From: Chaetorhynchus papuensis
Lineage: Eukaryota > Chordata > Aves > Passeriformes > Rhipiduridae
Assembly: GCA_013396525.1 (NCBI GenBank)
Contig: VWYX01001348.1
Span: 122,493-186,492 of the forward strand
Length of the DNA stretch: 64,000 nucleotides
Direction of reading: 5' to 3'
Positions 53,601-59,602 of the stretch are shown in pieces. The position numbers and the translations under genes were made by a program. Each line of letters starts with the position of its first letter. The stretch's first letter is position 1. The notes beneath the pieces are model-generated. The model was not told the origin of the DNA. It saw only the letters and a list, made by a program, of their open reading frames with translations, and searched no databases.

Positions 53601-56600
53601 ACGTGGTGGTAGCTGAAGTTTGTGGACGTGCAGAACTTTGCAGCAAGCTTTTGTTGGCAGACAGGTGAGGAAAATGCAGCAGTGAGGGGCTAGCTGGACA
53701 TCTGTTCAAAAGGAACCCACCCAGAGAGGTCGGGCTCTTACTCCCATCGGGGAATAATGTAAGAACTTTTCTCACATTTGCCCCAAGTCTGCAATTTTAC
53801 TTCAAGAAAAAGGAGCTGAGGAAATTACGAATTAAATCCATGTAATCCTCTGCCCATTGTACCATAAATCCTTAATTTTCCTAGCTACAGAATTTAGGAA
53901 AGAGCCTCTGAGTTATCATCAGCTTAGTGCTTTGTCTAATGTATTGAATGAAGGGCCTGACAGGTCAGGTGTGGTTGTTGTCAGGAAGGACTTAATACAG
54001 CTGCAGGGGTTATCTGATCAAGTGTTGTGCGATCCCTTCATGTCAAAAAAGTTTATTTTTTATTTTATTATCCATTGATTTTTCTCTAAATCAAAATTAT
54101 CTGATTAGAGGATTTGCTGAAAAAGCAGGAGTTTTTAAAAAATTATTTGTTTCTTTGGTAAGGAAGATTATATCCCCCAGGTTTCTGGGAGCTTCATTGG
54201 GATTTTGGTGGATTTATGACATAAATTAAATAGGAATTCATTTTCCACTGATTAACAAAGAATTTGCAACATGCAGCTCAGCCCTGTAATTGTGGAGCAG
54301 TTGTATTCCAGTTGAAATCAATATGGATTTAGCCTAAGCTAAGGACACAGCTTTGGACTGTACATCGTGTAACACTAATTCATTTCCAAACCCATGCAGG
54401 GATCAGCAAATTCAACGGTTCTTGAGTAATGTAGAAGGGGTGTTAAATCACAAGGTTGGAACTGAATCTGTAGTTGACATTGACTGGAATCAAGGACTTT
54501 GGAGTTGGCTTGTCAATTTACAGGGGAAAGCAGAGTTGCAGAGCTGAGGATACTGTTGGAATAAGACTGTAATTTTCTGTGCTCCACCTGAACACCAGTG
54601 GCGAAATAAGAGGAGTGAGGGGCAGTGATGCCTGGTACTTCTTCATTCCCTGAGCCCAGATCTTGGTATGAAGCAGCAAGGCTGCTGCTGTTGGGTTAAA
54701 CCAACAGCACAAGTTGACCTTGGGCAGCCAGGGGTTACTGGAACACAAAAGTTTTGGGTAGTCCTGCTCCCTAGGTTGGAGTCTTGCTGCCTGACTAATG
54801 TAATTACAGGTTTCTGTTGGACCAGGGGATTTCTCCAGTTCCAGGGTTGTTGGGCTGTTATGCTTTGCTGCTATTCTTCTGTGTGTTACACTTGCATCAA
54901 ATAACTACAACTGCAATCATAGCTGTGCTTTATGAAATGTAGAGAAATGATATAATGTAATACCTTTTTATTGGCAATATGATGCTGGCCCTTAAAATTC
55001 AGTCATACAGCATCCCAGGTGGTTGACTTTACCCTGCCAGTTTAGTTACTTCACAATTTGAGCATCTTGAAGGCCGTGCTGAGGTGATAAACAGCCCACT
55101 GAAGGTCTTTGCTACCTCAGGATTTAAAGACAACTCCTTTTGCTGTGTTTCCTTTTACTTATAACTATGGAAACACAGGTTTGTAATTCTCCTGCTCAAG
55201 GACCATAAATCTCTGTTAATTATGCCAGACCAAGTTTCTTCCAGGGTTGTAGATCAAATCCATCACTAACTGCAGAAGTTTCTACTTCTCAGTCCCCTAC
55301 AATGGAAGCTAAAATGTGTTGAGTGAGTGGTCCTGACAGTCAATTGAAGACACCGCTCTGGGAACCTTAGGAAACACATTCTCAGAAGATGGCGATGCAT
55401 TTTCTAAAGACCAGCATTGTTTTCCTGAGCTCTGACCACAGACAGACTTTTTCCAGGTGACGTGTCAAGGTGACAGACATCTTACGGTCTGTCATGTAAC
55501 TGTTCCAAACACAAATCAAATGTGTGGTCCCAGAGTAGGTGTCTCTCAGGGCTGTTCCTGTAGGTTTGTGTTCTGTGTCACACAGGGGACTCAGGCTGTT
55601 CCAGTAGGTCTGTGTTCTGTGTCACACAGGGGACTCAGGGCTGTTCCAGTAGGTCTGTGTTCTGTGTCGCACAGGGGACCCAGGGCTTCCTGATGGGAAG
55701 ACAAGAATTCACCACTGCGACCCCTGGACAGTAGATTGGACTCATGAAGCAACTGCCCTGAAGTCATGGCTTTTTTACGGACATGTTCTTTAGAAAATGT
55801 TCTGCAGGTAGATGAGACAGGGGGGAACTGTCATGTGGTGATGAGGGGCTGAGCTGCACACTGGAATTTGGAGTCCCAGCTCATTTGTTTGCCTGCCACA
55901 GGCTTTTTTCTGAGCTTGTGCAAGGTGAGCCAAGGGCATGAGGGATGTGCTGGTGCCTGCTGCCAGACTGTGTTAGCTGAAGCACAGCCATCAGTTTACC
56001 TCCCAGGAGCATGGGACTGGCAACACGAGGAGCTTCAGCAGGCTGAGATTGAACTGGTGTTTTCTTCAGCATTTCCTTCAGCAGGTTTTTCATCTGGAGA
56101 TGTCGGCGGACCTTGAGGTTTTGCACAGGCACAGTTGAAATCCAAGCGATGTAGTGAGTGATCAGCAACTCTGGTCACACAGAGGAGAGGAAGGGGGGCC
56201 GGACGGGGTTGGAGATTGTGTTTGGACTGATTGTTGTGGTCTCTTCCTCACTAGGACAAAGAAGTGAACCTGGAGCAGGTCCACAGACGCATGAACAGTT
56301 TAATTGATGAAGACATAGCCCACAAGCAGATCTCTCCCGCGTCCATCGAGATCTCAGCGCTGGAGATCGGTGGCATGCAGCCAGCTCAGACCCTGGAGCC
56401 CGTGCGCGAGTACCAGAACACGCAACTTTCTGTCAGCACCTTTTTACCAGAACAGACAGCTCATGGTGCCAGCAGGACACTCACAGCTGCCTCGGGCAGC
56501 AACCTGCCGCTGCCCCTGAGCAGCTCAGCCACCATGCCCTCCATACAGTGCAAACACAGGTCGCCCAACGGAGGACTATTCCGGCAGAGCCCCGTGAAAA

Positions 56601-56683
56601 CCCCGATCCCAATGTCATTCCAGTCCGTGCCGGGGGGAGTCATTCCAGAAGCAATGGAGCCCTCGCACGGAACGTCCATATGA
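5522..56683 (+). CDS. GRID1: GRID1 (GluD1) partial coding sequence, 8 exons joined
   Basis: Glutamate receptor delta-1, a postsynaptic membrane protein of the ionotropic glutamate receptor family. The delta receptors bind glycine/D-serine and act mainly as trans-synaptic organisers through cerebellins and neurexins. The join is 5522-5623, 6977-7174, 9092-9416, 10748-10886, 29163-29358, 37278-37444, 38786-39026 and 56255-56683, giving 598 residues with no internal stop. Intron phases in order are 0, 0, 1, 2, 0, 2, 0. The peptides match my recollection of human GRID1 almost throughout and fit it better than GRID2, notably the C-terminal half of the tail. The joined length equals human residues 412-1009 exactly, so Arg526, Ala654 and Asp742 fall at their expected numbers. 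The 5' exons (signal peptide and most of the amino-terminal domain) lie outside the window. Identity rests on remembered family sequence, not on a database search. Confidence 0.96.
5624..6976 (+). other. GRID1: GRID1 intron (9), 1,353 bp
   Basis: Phase 0 intron with donor GTATGA and acceptor TTCTCAG. It holds an old interspersed repeat at about 5959-6110, listed separately. Open frames on both strands at 6366-6602 and 6628-6957 do not resemble a known protein and look incidental. Confidence 0.85.
5959..6110 (+). mobile_element. Diverged ancient amniote repeat, CR1-like 3' region
   Basis: The stretch has the order of words seen in old CR1-type 3' regions of turtles, crocodilians and birds: a GATGGxCCAATTATGAT-like start, then a CTAATCTTGxCTCTTGTACA-like part, then a TATCTTTTAGAAAGG-like part. 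It is heavily mutated, has no coding potential and no visible target duplication. Recognition is from memory of the family; an alignment to a repeat library would settle it. Confidence 0.45.
6977..7174 (+). CDS. GRID1: GRID1 coding exon (10): ligand-binding lobe S1, first part
   Basis: This 198 nt exon encodes 66 residues (about 446-511), starting EEPFVMVAENILG and ending NGMIGELINK. It forms the core of lobe 1 of the bi-lobed ligand-binding domain, including the GFSIDVLDALA segment common to ionotropic glutamate receptors. NSSW near residue 498 keeps an N-glycosylation sequon that I recall as NTSW in human. Borders are phase 0 on both sides: acceptor TTCTCAG, donor GTACGC. It lacks its own start because the frame continues from the exon at 5522. 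It is the second exon in the 5.4 kb cluster that encodes the receptor core. Confidence 0.97.
7175..9091 (+). other. GRID1: GRID1 intron (10), 1,917 bp
   Basis: Phase 0 intron, donor GTACGC, acceptor CCTTGCAG. It is AT-rich with no recognisable repeat. Base composition rises sharply to GC-rich in the last ~80 bases, just before the next exon. Open frames at 8151-8414 and 8490-8705 look incidental. Confidence 0.85.
9092..9416 (+). CDS. GRID1: GRID1 coding exon (11): end of S1, M1, and M2 pore loop
   Basis: This 325 nt exon encodes about residues 512-619 plus one base of codon 620. It begins RADLAISAITITPERES, in which Arg526 is the conserved ligand alpha-carboxylate contact. FSKRYMDYSVGILI closes S1. 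M1 spans about residues 562-583 (hydrophobic, ending IFVLN), a linker runs about 584-603, and the re-entrant M2 loop is about 605-619 (TLHSAIWVVYGAFVQQ). The donor is GTACTC, leaving phase 1. The exon is strikingly GC- and CpG-rich with mostly G or C at third positions, unlike the AT-rich introns and the exon at 29163. That composition also creates the long overlapping open frames on both strands here, which are shadows. Confidence 0.97.
9417..10747 (+). other. GRID1: GRID1 intron (11), 1,331 bp
   Basis: Phase 1 intron with donor GTACTC and a strong acceptor tract ending TTTGCAG. It contains a perfect 20-base palindrome at 9841-9860 within what may be a decayed interspersed repeat, a (CT)n-like stretch near 9571-9582, and a T run near 10012-10021. 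No gene is seen. Confidence 0.85.
9841..9860. repeat. Perfect 20-bp palindrome
   Basis: TCCTACTGAATTCAGTAGGA equals its own reverse complement. The flanks (TAAGCATAGGATTAA before, CTGCTGCCATTAAC after) resemble an old amniote repeat whose centre is a near-palindrome around CCATTGAAGTCAATGG. It is therefore probably a relic of that element and not a binding site. The palindrome is seen directly; the origin is inferred. Confidence 0.9.
10748..10886 (+). CDS. GRID1: GRID1 coding exon (12): M3 and channel gate
   Basis: This 139 nt exon encodes codon 620 (completed here) to 665 plus two bases of codon 666. It carries the end of the pore loop (GGES), M3 (about 637-657, [20 protein letters not shown]) and the start of the M3-S2 linker (TVSRMDNPIR). 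SYTANLAAF is the invariant gate motif of ionotropic glutamate receptors. The alanine at 654 is the position changed in the Lurcher allele of the paralogue Grid2; here it is the normal Ala. Acceptor TTTGCAG, donor GTAAGA, entry phase 1, exit phase 2. Intact and unambiguous. Confidence 0.97.
17160..17204. repeat. A/C-rich low-complexity tract (AAACC)n-like
   Basis: Irregular AAACC/AACC units with A and C on the + strand, noncoding, within intron 12. Such tracts are common in bird genomes. Confidence 0.8.
18517..18570. repeat. A/C-rich low-complexity tract
   Basis: Irregular mixture of AAACC, AAACA and ACCCC units, again with A and C on the + strand, in intron 12. Confidence 0.8.
26649..26728. 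repeat. 40-bp tandem duplication, two copies
   Basis: Copy 1 is 26649-26688 and copy 2 is 26689-26728. Both begin TACTGATTGTCAATAAA and differ at about five positions by eye. Each copy contains AATAAA, but in an intron and without other signs of a transcript end. Confidence 0.9.
29163..29358 (+). CDS. GRID1: GRID1 coding exon (13): ligand-binding lobe S2, first part
   Basis: This 196 nt exon completes codon 666 (Arg) and encodes about residues 667-731. It starts TFQDLSKQMDISYGTVRDS and ends SEGIRK. It forms much of lobe 2 of the ligand-binding domain, including SYGTVRDSAVYEYF and the NPLEQDNTFAELW segment. I recall human as KQVEMSYGT at the start, so this bird copy has mild substitutions there. 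Acceptor TTTCAG, donor GTAAGA, exit phase 0. Codon use is AT-rich here, in contrast with the exon at 9092. The cysteine in ADNCVS is conserved in the family. Confidence 0.97.
31963..32512 (-). mobile_element. Solo LTR of an endogenous retrovirus, 550 bp, minus orientation
   Basis: Read on the minus strand, the element starts TGAGAGAAAGC and ends TTATAACACA, the TG...CA ends typical of a retroviral LTR. Both flanks carry the identical 7-base ACTTCAG (+ strand; 31956-31962 and 32513-32519), as expected of a target-site duplication; class II elements usually make 6 bp, so one base may be chance. On the minus strand there are AATAAA signals at 32160-32165 and 32099-32104 and a TATA-like TAAATAAG near 32440. 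No retroviral genes or primer-binding site flank it, so internal DNA was probably lost by recombination between LTRs. The T-arm-like word GGTTCGAAT near 32105 is part of this LTR and not a tRNA. Family not identified. Confidence 0.65.
35515..35645. repeat. Long A/C-rich low-complexity tract
   Basis: About 130 bases of almost only A and C on the + strand, built from AAACC, AAAC and A-run units, in intron 13. It generates meaningless Phe/Trp/Gly-rich frames on the minus strand. Confidence 0.9.
36841..36878. repeat. 14-bp tandem repeat, 2.7 copies
   Basis: Unit TGATGCTCATCACT, two perfect copies (36841-36854 and 36855-36868) and a partial third with one change. Intronic. Confidence 0.95.
37278..37444 (+). 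CDS. GRID1: GRID1 coding exon (14): ligand-binding lobe S2, second part
   Basis: This 167 nt exon encodes residues about 732-786 plus two bases of codon 787. It starts AKKGNYAFLWDVTVVEYAAL and ends SPYRDLFSQ. Asp742 in FLWDV is the conserved residue that contacts the ligand amino group in delta receptors. ECSVTVIG with SKGYGIALQHGSPY completes lobe 2. Acceptor TTTACAG, donor GTAAAC, entry phase 0, exit phase 2. The sequence is nearly identical to human by recollection (DDDCS versus DDECS). Intact. Confidence 0.97.
37445..38785 (+). other. GRID1: GRID1 intron (14), 1,341 bp
   Basis: Phase 2 intron, donor GTAAAC, acceptor TTTCTGCAG. Nothing recognisable is present. Open frames on both strands near 37.5-38.1 kb are unrecognised and overlap one another. 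Confidence 0.85.
38786..39026 (+). CDS. GRID1: GRID1 coding exon (15): end of S2, M4, start of cytoplasmic tail
   Basis: This 241 nt exon completes codon 787 and encodes residues about 788-867. It starts ILELQESGDLDVLKQKWW and ends RCHQETPKE. The extracellular end of S2 is followed by M4 at about 831-853 ([20 protein letters not shown]), then ELWWNSNRC entering the cytoplasm. Acceptor TTTCTGCAG; exit phase 0. The donor is GAG followed by GTCCAT, which is weak at +3 to +5. I place it because the next exon begins DKEVNLEQ, which continues the known protein exactly. Without splicing the frame runs 9 more codons to a stop at 39054-39056 (see the read-through feature). Confidence 0.96.
39027..39056 (+). 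CDS. GRID1: Possible read-through tail of GRID1 exon 15 (alternative C-terminus)
   Basis: If the weak donor at 39027 is not used, the frame continues with VHNFYSYHN and stops at TAA 39054-39056. That would give a GluD1 of about 876 residues that keeps M4 but lacks the 142-residue tail and its PDZ ligand. AATAAA signals lie at 39121-39126 and 39193-39198, with a GT-rich stretch near 39172-39184, so an intronic poly(A) site is possible. This is inference; no transcript evidence is available here. Confidence 0.3.
   Translation, partial: VHNFYSYHN
39121..39126 (+). promoter_or_regulatory. Candidate intronic poly(A) signal AATAAA
   Basis: Perfect hexamer 65 bases after the read-through stop, followed about 45 bases later by a GT-rich stretch. 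A second AATAAA is at 39193-39198. In AT-rich intron sequence such hexamers are frequent, so use is uncertain. Confidence 0.35.
40110..40217 (+). mobile_element. CR1 LINE, truncated 3' end
   Basis: The stretch CAACCTGGTCTAGCGGA, then AGGTCCCTTCCAACACAAAC, then CCTATGATTCTG is the characteristic 3' end of chicken-repeat-1 LINEs, ending in the ATTCTATG-type tail instead of poly(A). The element is sense to GRID1, about 100 bp, 5'-truncated and non-autonomous. It is the best single clue that the DNA is avian or at least sauropsid. Confidence 0.85.
40930..41330. other. GC/CpG-richer patch inside intron 15
   Basis: G/C-rich sequence with clustered CpGs (for example near 41010-41030 and 41050-41065) in an AT-rich intron. 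It yields overlapping chance frames of 151 and 144 codons on the minus strand, rich in Pro, Ser and Ala with no domain. It could be a small regulatory element or a decayed repeat; nothing decides this. Confidence 0.5.
41925..41948. repeat. Short perfect hairpin, 10-bp stem with 4-base loop
   Basis: TCCCAGTTCC and GGAACTGGGA flank AGTG. It is too short for a microRNA precursor and has no other feature around it. Confidence 0.85.
45683..45724. repeat. A-run followed by AT-rich simple repeat
   Basis: About 13 A residues, then ATATAATATATAATATATAA-like sequence. Noncoding. Confidence 0.8.
55546..55690. repeat. 45-bp minisatellite, three copies plus a partial fourth
   Basis: Copies at 55546-55590, 55591-55634 (one base shorter) and 55635-55679, then a broken start of a fourth. 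The unit runs from TCAGGGCTGTTCC to CACACAGGGGAC, and the copies differ at only a few bases. It lies 565 bp upstream of the last exon and could vary in length between individuals. Confidence 0.93.
56255..56683 (+). CDS. GRID1: GRID1 terminal coding exon (16): cytoplasmic tail and PDZ ligand
   Basis: The coding part is 429 nt: 142 residues (about 868-1009) and TGA at 56681-56683. It starts DKEVNLEQVHRRMNSL and ends EPSHGTSI. The tail is cytoplasmic and rich in Ser, Thr and Pro. It includes a conserved KHRSPNGGLFRQSPVKTPIP block, and the final T-S-I fits a class I PDZ-binding motif. The acceptor is CTCACTAG. It differs from the human sequence I recall at scattered positions (for example SLIDED for SLMDED, GGMQPAQ for GGLAPTQ) with no net length change. 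Third positions are GC-rich. Intact. Confidence 0.97.
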   Translation, partial: DKEVNLEQVHRRMNSLIDEDIAHKQISPASIEISALEIGGMQPAQTLEPVREYQNTQLSVSTFLPEQTAHGASRTLTAASGSNLPLPLSSSATMPSIQCKHRSPNGGLFRQSPVKTPIPMSFQSVPGGVIPEAMEPSHGTSI

Positions 56684-56730
56684 CGAAAAGAAACAGTAAA
56701 AACAACCAGCAGAGATTTTTAATACAAAAT

Positions 56731-56793
56731 TTAAAAGAAACAAACAAAAAAAAAAAAAACCACACACAAAAAAAAAAGAAAACAAAAGAAAAG
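56731..56793. repeat. A-rich low-complexity tract in proximal 3'UTR
   Basis: Runs of A broken by C and G about 50-110 bases after the stop codon. In the mRNA this would be an A-rich internal stretch that can prime oligo-dT and mislead 3'-end data. Confidence 0.9.
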
Positions 56794-56811
56794 GAACTCT
56801 TACGTTTTTCT

Positions 56812-56829
56812 TGTATATACTTGTAAATA
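56812..56829 (+). promoter_or_regulatory. Paired Pumilio-type sites in 3'UTR
   Basis: TGTATATA at 56812-56819 and TGTAAATA at 56822-56829 both match the Pumilio consensus UGUANAUA, separated by two bases. They lie before the first AATAAA, so every isoform using this exon would carry them. Binding is inferred. Confidence 0.5.
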
Positions 56830-56945
56830 ATGAAAGAATGAAGTGGGGTAAAAGTGTATTTTGAATATTCCCAATTTTCGAAGTAAGTAAAAAACAAAAA
56901 ACAAACAAAAATGTATGAATGACTTTGTAAATTTTGTTCTATATG

Positions 56946-56951
56946 AATAAA
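56946..56951 (+). terminator. Proximal GRID1 poly(A) signal AATAAA
   Basis: Perfect hexamer 263 bases after the stop codon, followed after about 15 bases by a GT-containing stretch (ACTTGTGGTCGTTCTC). It is the first candidate cleavage signal for the full-length transcript. Confidence 0.55.
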
Positions 56952-57252
56952 AAGGCAAACTACTTGTGGTCGTTCTCAAGTGCCAAAGAAGACCTGTTAC
57001 TGGGACTGAGGGCCATACTTTTCTTTTTTTTTCCATGGATTTCAATACTTATTCCCTTACAGGTATGGTTTTTTTAAGAGCAAAAAATTTATCTGTTTCT
57101 TGCTAGAAAAATTCACCATGCTCAAATCTCTCCTTTCCCCAGAACCCTGTTTTATAACCAAAATGACAATTCACTCAGAGAACTTAACAGCTGGTATTAG
57201 CATAGCAGTAAAAAATGCTTTAAAGGTGAATTATAACTAAAATCCAACAAAC

Positions 57253-57258
57253 AATAAA
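57253..57258 (+). terminator. Candidate poly(A) signal AATAAA
   Basis: Second hexamer in the 3'UTR, in an A-rich context without an obvious GT-rich element close by. Confidence 0.3.
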
Positions 57259-57390
57259 CAGAGAACATTTTCTGTCTAACAAGGATTTAATCTTCCACAC
57301 AGTTTCTAAATTTAAGCACAGGATTATTGGATTGTGTTTTTACGTGTCTGCTGTGCTGTGTGGCTCTTTTAATTTAACTTTCTGTGTTTT

Positions 57391-57450
57391 GTTATACATA
57401 TATATATAATATATATCATATATATGATGACATATATATTATATATATAA
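57391..57450. repeat. TA-rich microsatellite
   Basis: Imperfect (TA)n of about 60 bases broken by CATATATATGATGACA. It is probably within the long form of the 3'UTR. Confidence 0.9.
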
Positions 57451-57912
57451 ATGCTTTGATGAACAACAGGTTTTAGGTTAAGGGGAAAGCTTTTAAGAAA
57501 AACTGCTCAGCTCTTTTTTTTTTTGTTGTTTCTTGTGTACATGACTGAAAATGGGGAGGAACCAATGGAGTGAGGGAAGGAGGAACTGTTAGGGCAGGAG
57601 ATAATGGCACTGCAGTGACTGTGCCCTCTGGTGCCATCTCTTTCTTTATGATTTCACTGAATTTGTTGCATAGTGGGTGCAATGCTCCCTGTTGAAATCA
57701 TATCCCTGAATGACAAGACTATAAGCACAGCTCTGCTTTTTCTTCCCATTGATTTTGTAAAGAGAAACATTTTAATGGCCATGTCTATAATCGTGGTACA
57801 AATGGCTGTACAAAACCTTTTATTTTTGTCTGTGAAACACAGAGGACAAAGACACATATAGCTAATTTAATGTCTTGTCATGCAAATATTACCAGTGCAA
57901 TTTCATATGACA

Positions 57913-57940
57913 GAAAAAAAAAACCAAACCAAAACCTAAC
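57913..57940. repeat. A/C-rich low-complexity tract
   Basis: A run then AACCAAACCAAAACC; same class as the tracts in introns 12 and 13, again with A/C on the + strand. Confidence 0.75.
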
Positions 57941-58584
57941 ACATTGTTTCCTTCCCAAACAGAAGTTTGAATGCCAAACATAATGGAGCCCTGTCCCCCC
58001 GCCTCCTCTTCATGGACCATCACTCTCTTTCAAGATTGGGATAATTTAGTGTCTTCTCAAATGTATCCCTAATACTAGGCTGTAATTCCCCTGGATTTCT
58101 TCACTTTATTAGAACACTGCTATTTGGAAAAGGCTGTAGATCCTGATGCAGCAAAACCACTGTCTACACTAAGGTGAAAAATTCTGCTTGAACAGAGGTA
58201 AAAATGCATTCACATCCCAGGGAAGTCAGCAGGCAATCTGGGTCAGGTTCTGGATAAATACACATTCCATTCACTGCTCCTAATTTGATTTGCATAATTA
58301 CACAACATGTGTATTTATGGGGTGATTGAAGTCCCCACATTTTTACATTTCTACTTCAAGCAGTAGGGAGGAAAAGTCAAACTGTGACATAAGACCAGCC
58401 TTATGGAAGAGCATGCTCAGTCTACTACTTTTTAAATGAGGAGTGTTGATGGTGAGCTTACAGAGGAAGGACTCTTACAGGGATTAATTTGTCTCTGTTG
58501 TCAAGCTGGTTCCTCATGAAGACAGTGCAATTTTGTAGCTTGGCACAAATTGCACTATTTGCTTCAAACTAATTAAAAATGAAT

Positions 58585-58590
58585 AATAAA
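58585..58590 (+). terminator. Distal candidate poly(A) signal AATAAA
   Basis: AATAAA within GAATAATAAAGC, followed by T-rich sequence at about 58640-58680. Plausible end of a 1.9 kb 3'UTR. Confidence 0.4.
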
Positions 58591-59460
58591 GCTGACTAGA
58601 TTTATGCTATTTAGAGACTTGGCCCACAAAAACATTGGATTTTTTGTTTCTTCTTTTGTCATTTTTTTTTCTTTTCTGTTGTCTTAACAAACCTCTGGCC
58701 ACAGGAAAAAAAAAATCTTCCATAAATACACGAATTAGTTACGGCAGAAATATCTGCACTGAAAGACTAAGCACACACAGGAATCAGTAAAGATGCTTTG
58801 GTGAAAGAGTGCAAGGAACTGCATTGGAAAAGTCTCTCATTTCGTGACCAGTTTTAAGATTTTAGGAGCAGCAGAGGAACGTGCTGAGGAAGAGGTGCAG
58901 GGAGGTGCTTGGGTGGCTATGAGGGTGCAATGTGTTGTGGCACACAAACCTGTAGGAGGTTTCCTGAGCTGCTGCCCCACTGCTCACAAAGCAAAGCACA
59001 CTGCTGATTTGCTGCAGCAAAGCCCAGAGCAGGGGCTTGAAACCCTCTTTTACTGAGGCAGCTTTGCTTTCACGTTAGACCTTTTTCACATTATGGACTA
59101 AAACACTGTACTGAGTAATTTTAACTGACCTGCATTTGTGGAAGAAATTGTGGATACAATATATTTCAGGGATTAACTTTAACATTCTTCACGTTCAGTG
59201 TTCTCCTCCTGGATTAATCTTGCTCCGTGCTGTCAAGTTTGGGAGTGTGGTTTAACTTGTAAGCAATGTCAGATCTCCTTTATTCTCATGGGCAGAATAT
59301 GATTCACCTGTTTGACTGCTTTGCAGGACCACGTCTAAGATGAGCAGGATCTTGAAGAATCCAGCCACACAGCCCTCTTTCAGAAAAGCATTTAAGCATG
59401 TGTGAGAGCCCTGTAGGGAGCACCTGCTTTATGCACAGGGGAAGTGCATTGCTGACTGGT

Positions 59461-59602
59461 GGTGGAATTAAAACACAGGTCTCAAATTAAATATGTGCCT
59501 GATTTTAAGCAGGTGAGTGAGCTGGCCAAACTCTCTGGGACTACTCAGCTGCTTGAAGTTAACCTTAAGTCTTGAGTGCTTTGCTGCACCAGGGTCTACA
59601 CT
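59461..59602. repeat. Diverged interspersed repeat, copy 1 of a 142-bp pair
   Basis: From GGTGGAATTAAAACAC to GCACCAGGGTCTACACTG. Matches 62750-62890 in the same orientation. Words such as TTAAGCAGGTGAGT, GGGACTACTCA, GCTTGAAGTTAA and GTGCTTTGCTG resemble an old repeat common in turtle, crocodile and bird genomes. Confidence 0.8.

Larger units (their letters stand above)
39027..56254 (+). other. GRID1: GRID1 intron (15), 17,228 bp
   Basis: Phase 0 intron with weak donor GTCCAT and acceptor CTCACTAG. Contents: a CR1 LINE 3' end at 40110-40217, a GC- and CpG-richer patch at about 40930-41330, a short hairpin at 41925-41948, an A-run plus AT tract near 45683-45724, and a 45-bp minisatellite at 55546-55690. 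Open frames of 100-151 codons on both strands (for example 40891-41346, 44833-45213 and 48049-48408) show no known domain and mostly sit in GC-richer patches. No nested gene or RNA gene was recognised. Confidence 0.85.
56684..58600 (+). other. GRID1: GRID1 3' untranslated region (end uncertain)
   Basis: The UTR starts after TGA at 56681-56683. The first AATAAA is at 56946-56951, giving a short UTR of about 290 nt. Further AATAAA signals at 57253-57258 and 58585-58590 would give about 0.6 kb and 1.9 kb forms. Long UTRs are usual for neuronal receptor genes, so I extend the range to the last of these, but the true end cannot be read from sequence alone. The proximal part holds an A-rich tract, paired Pumilio-type sites and, further down, a TA microsatellite. 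Confidence 0.6.
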
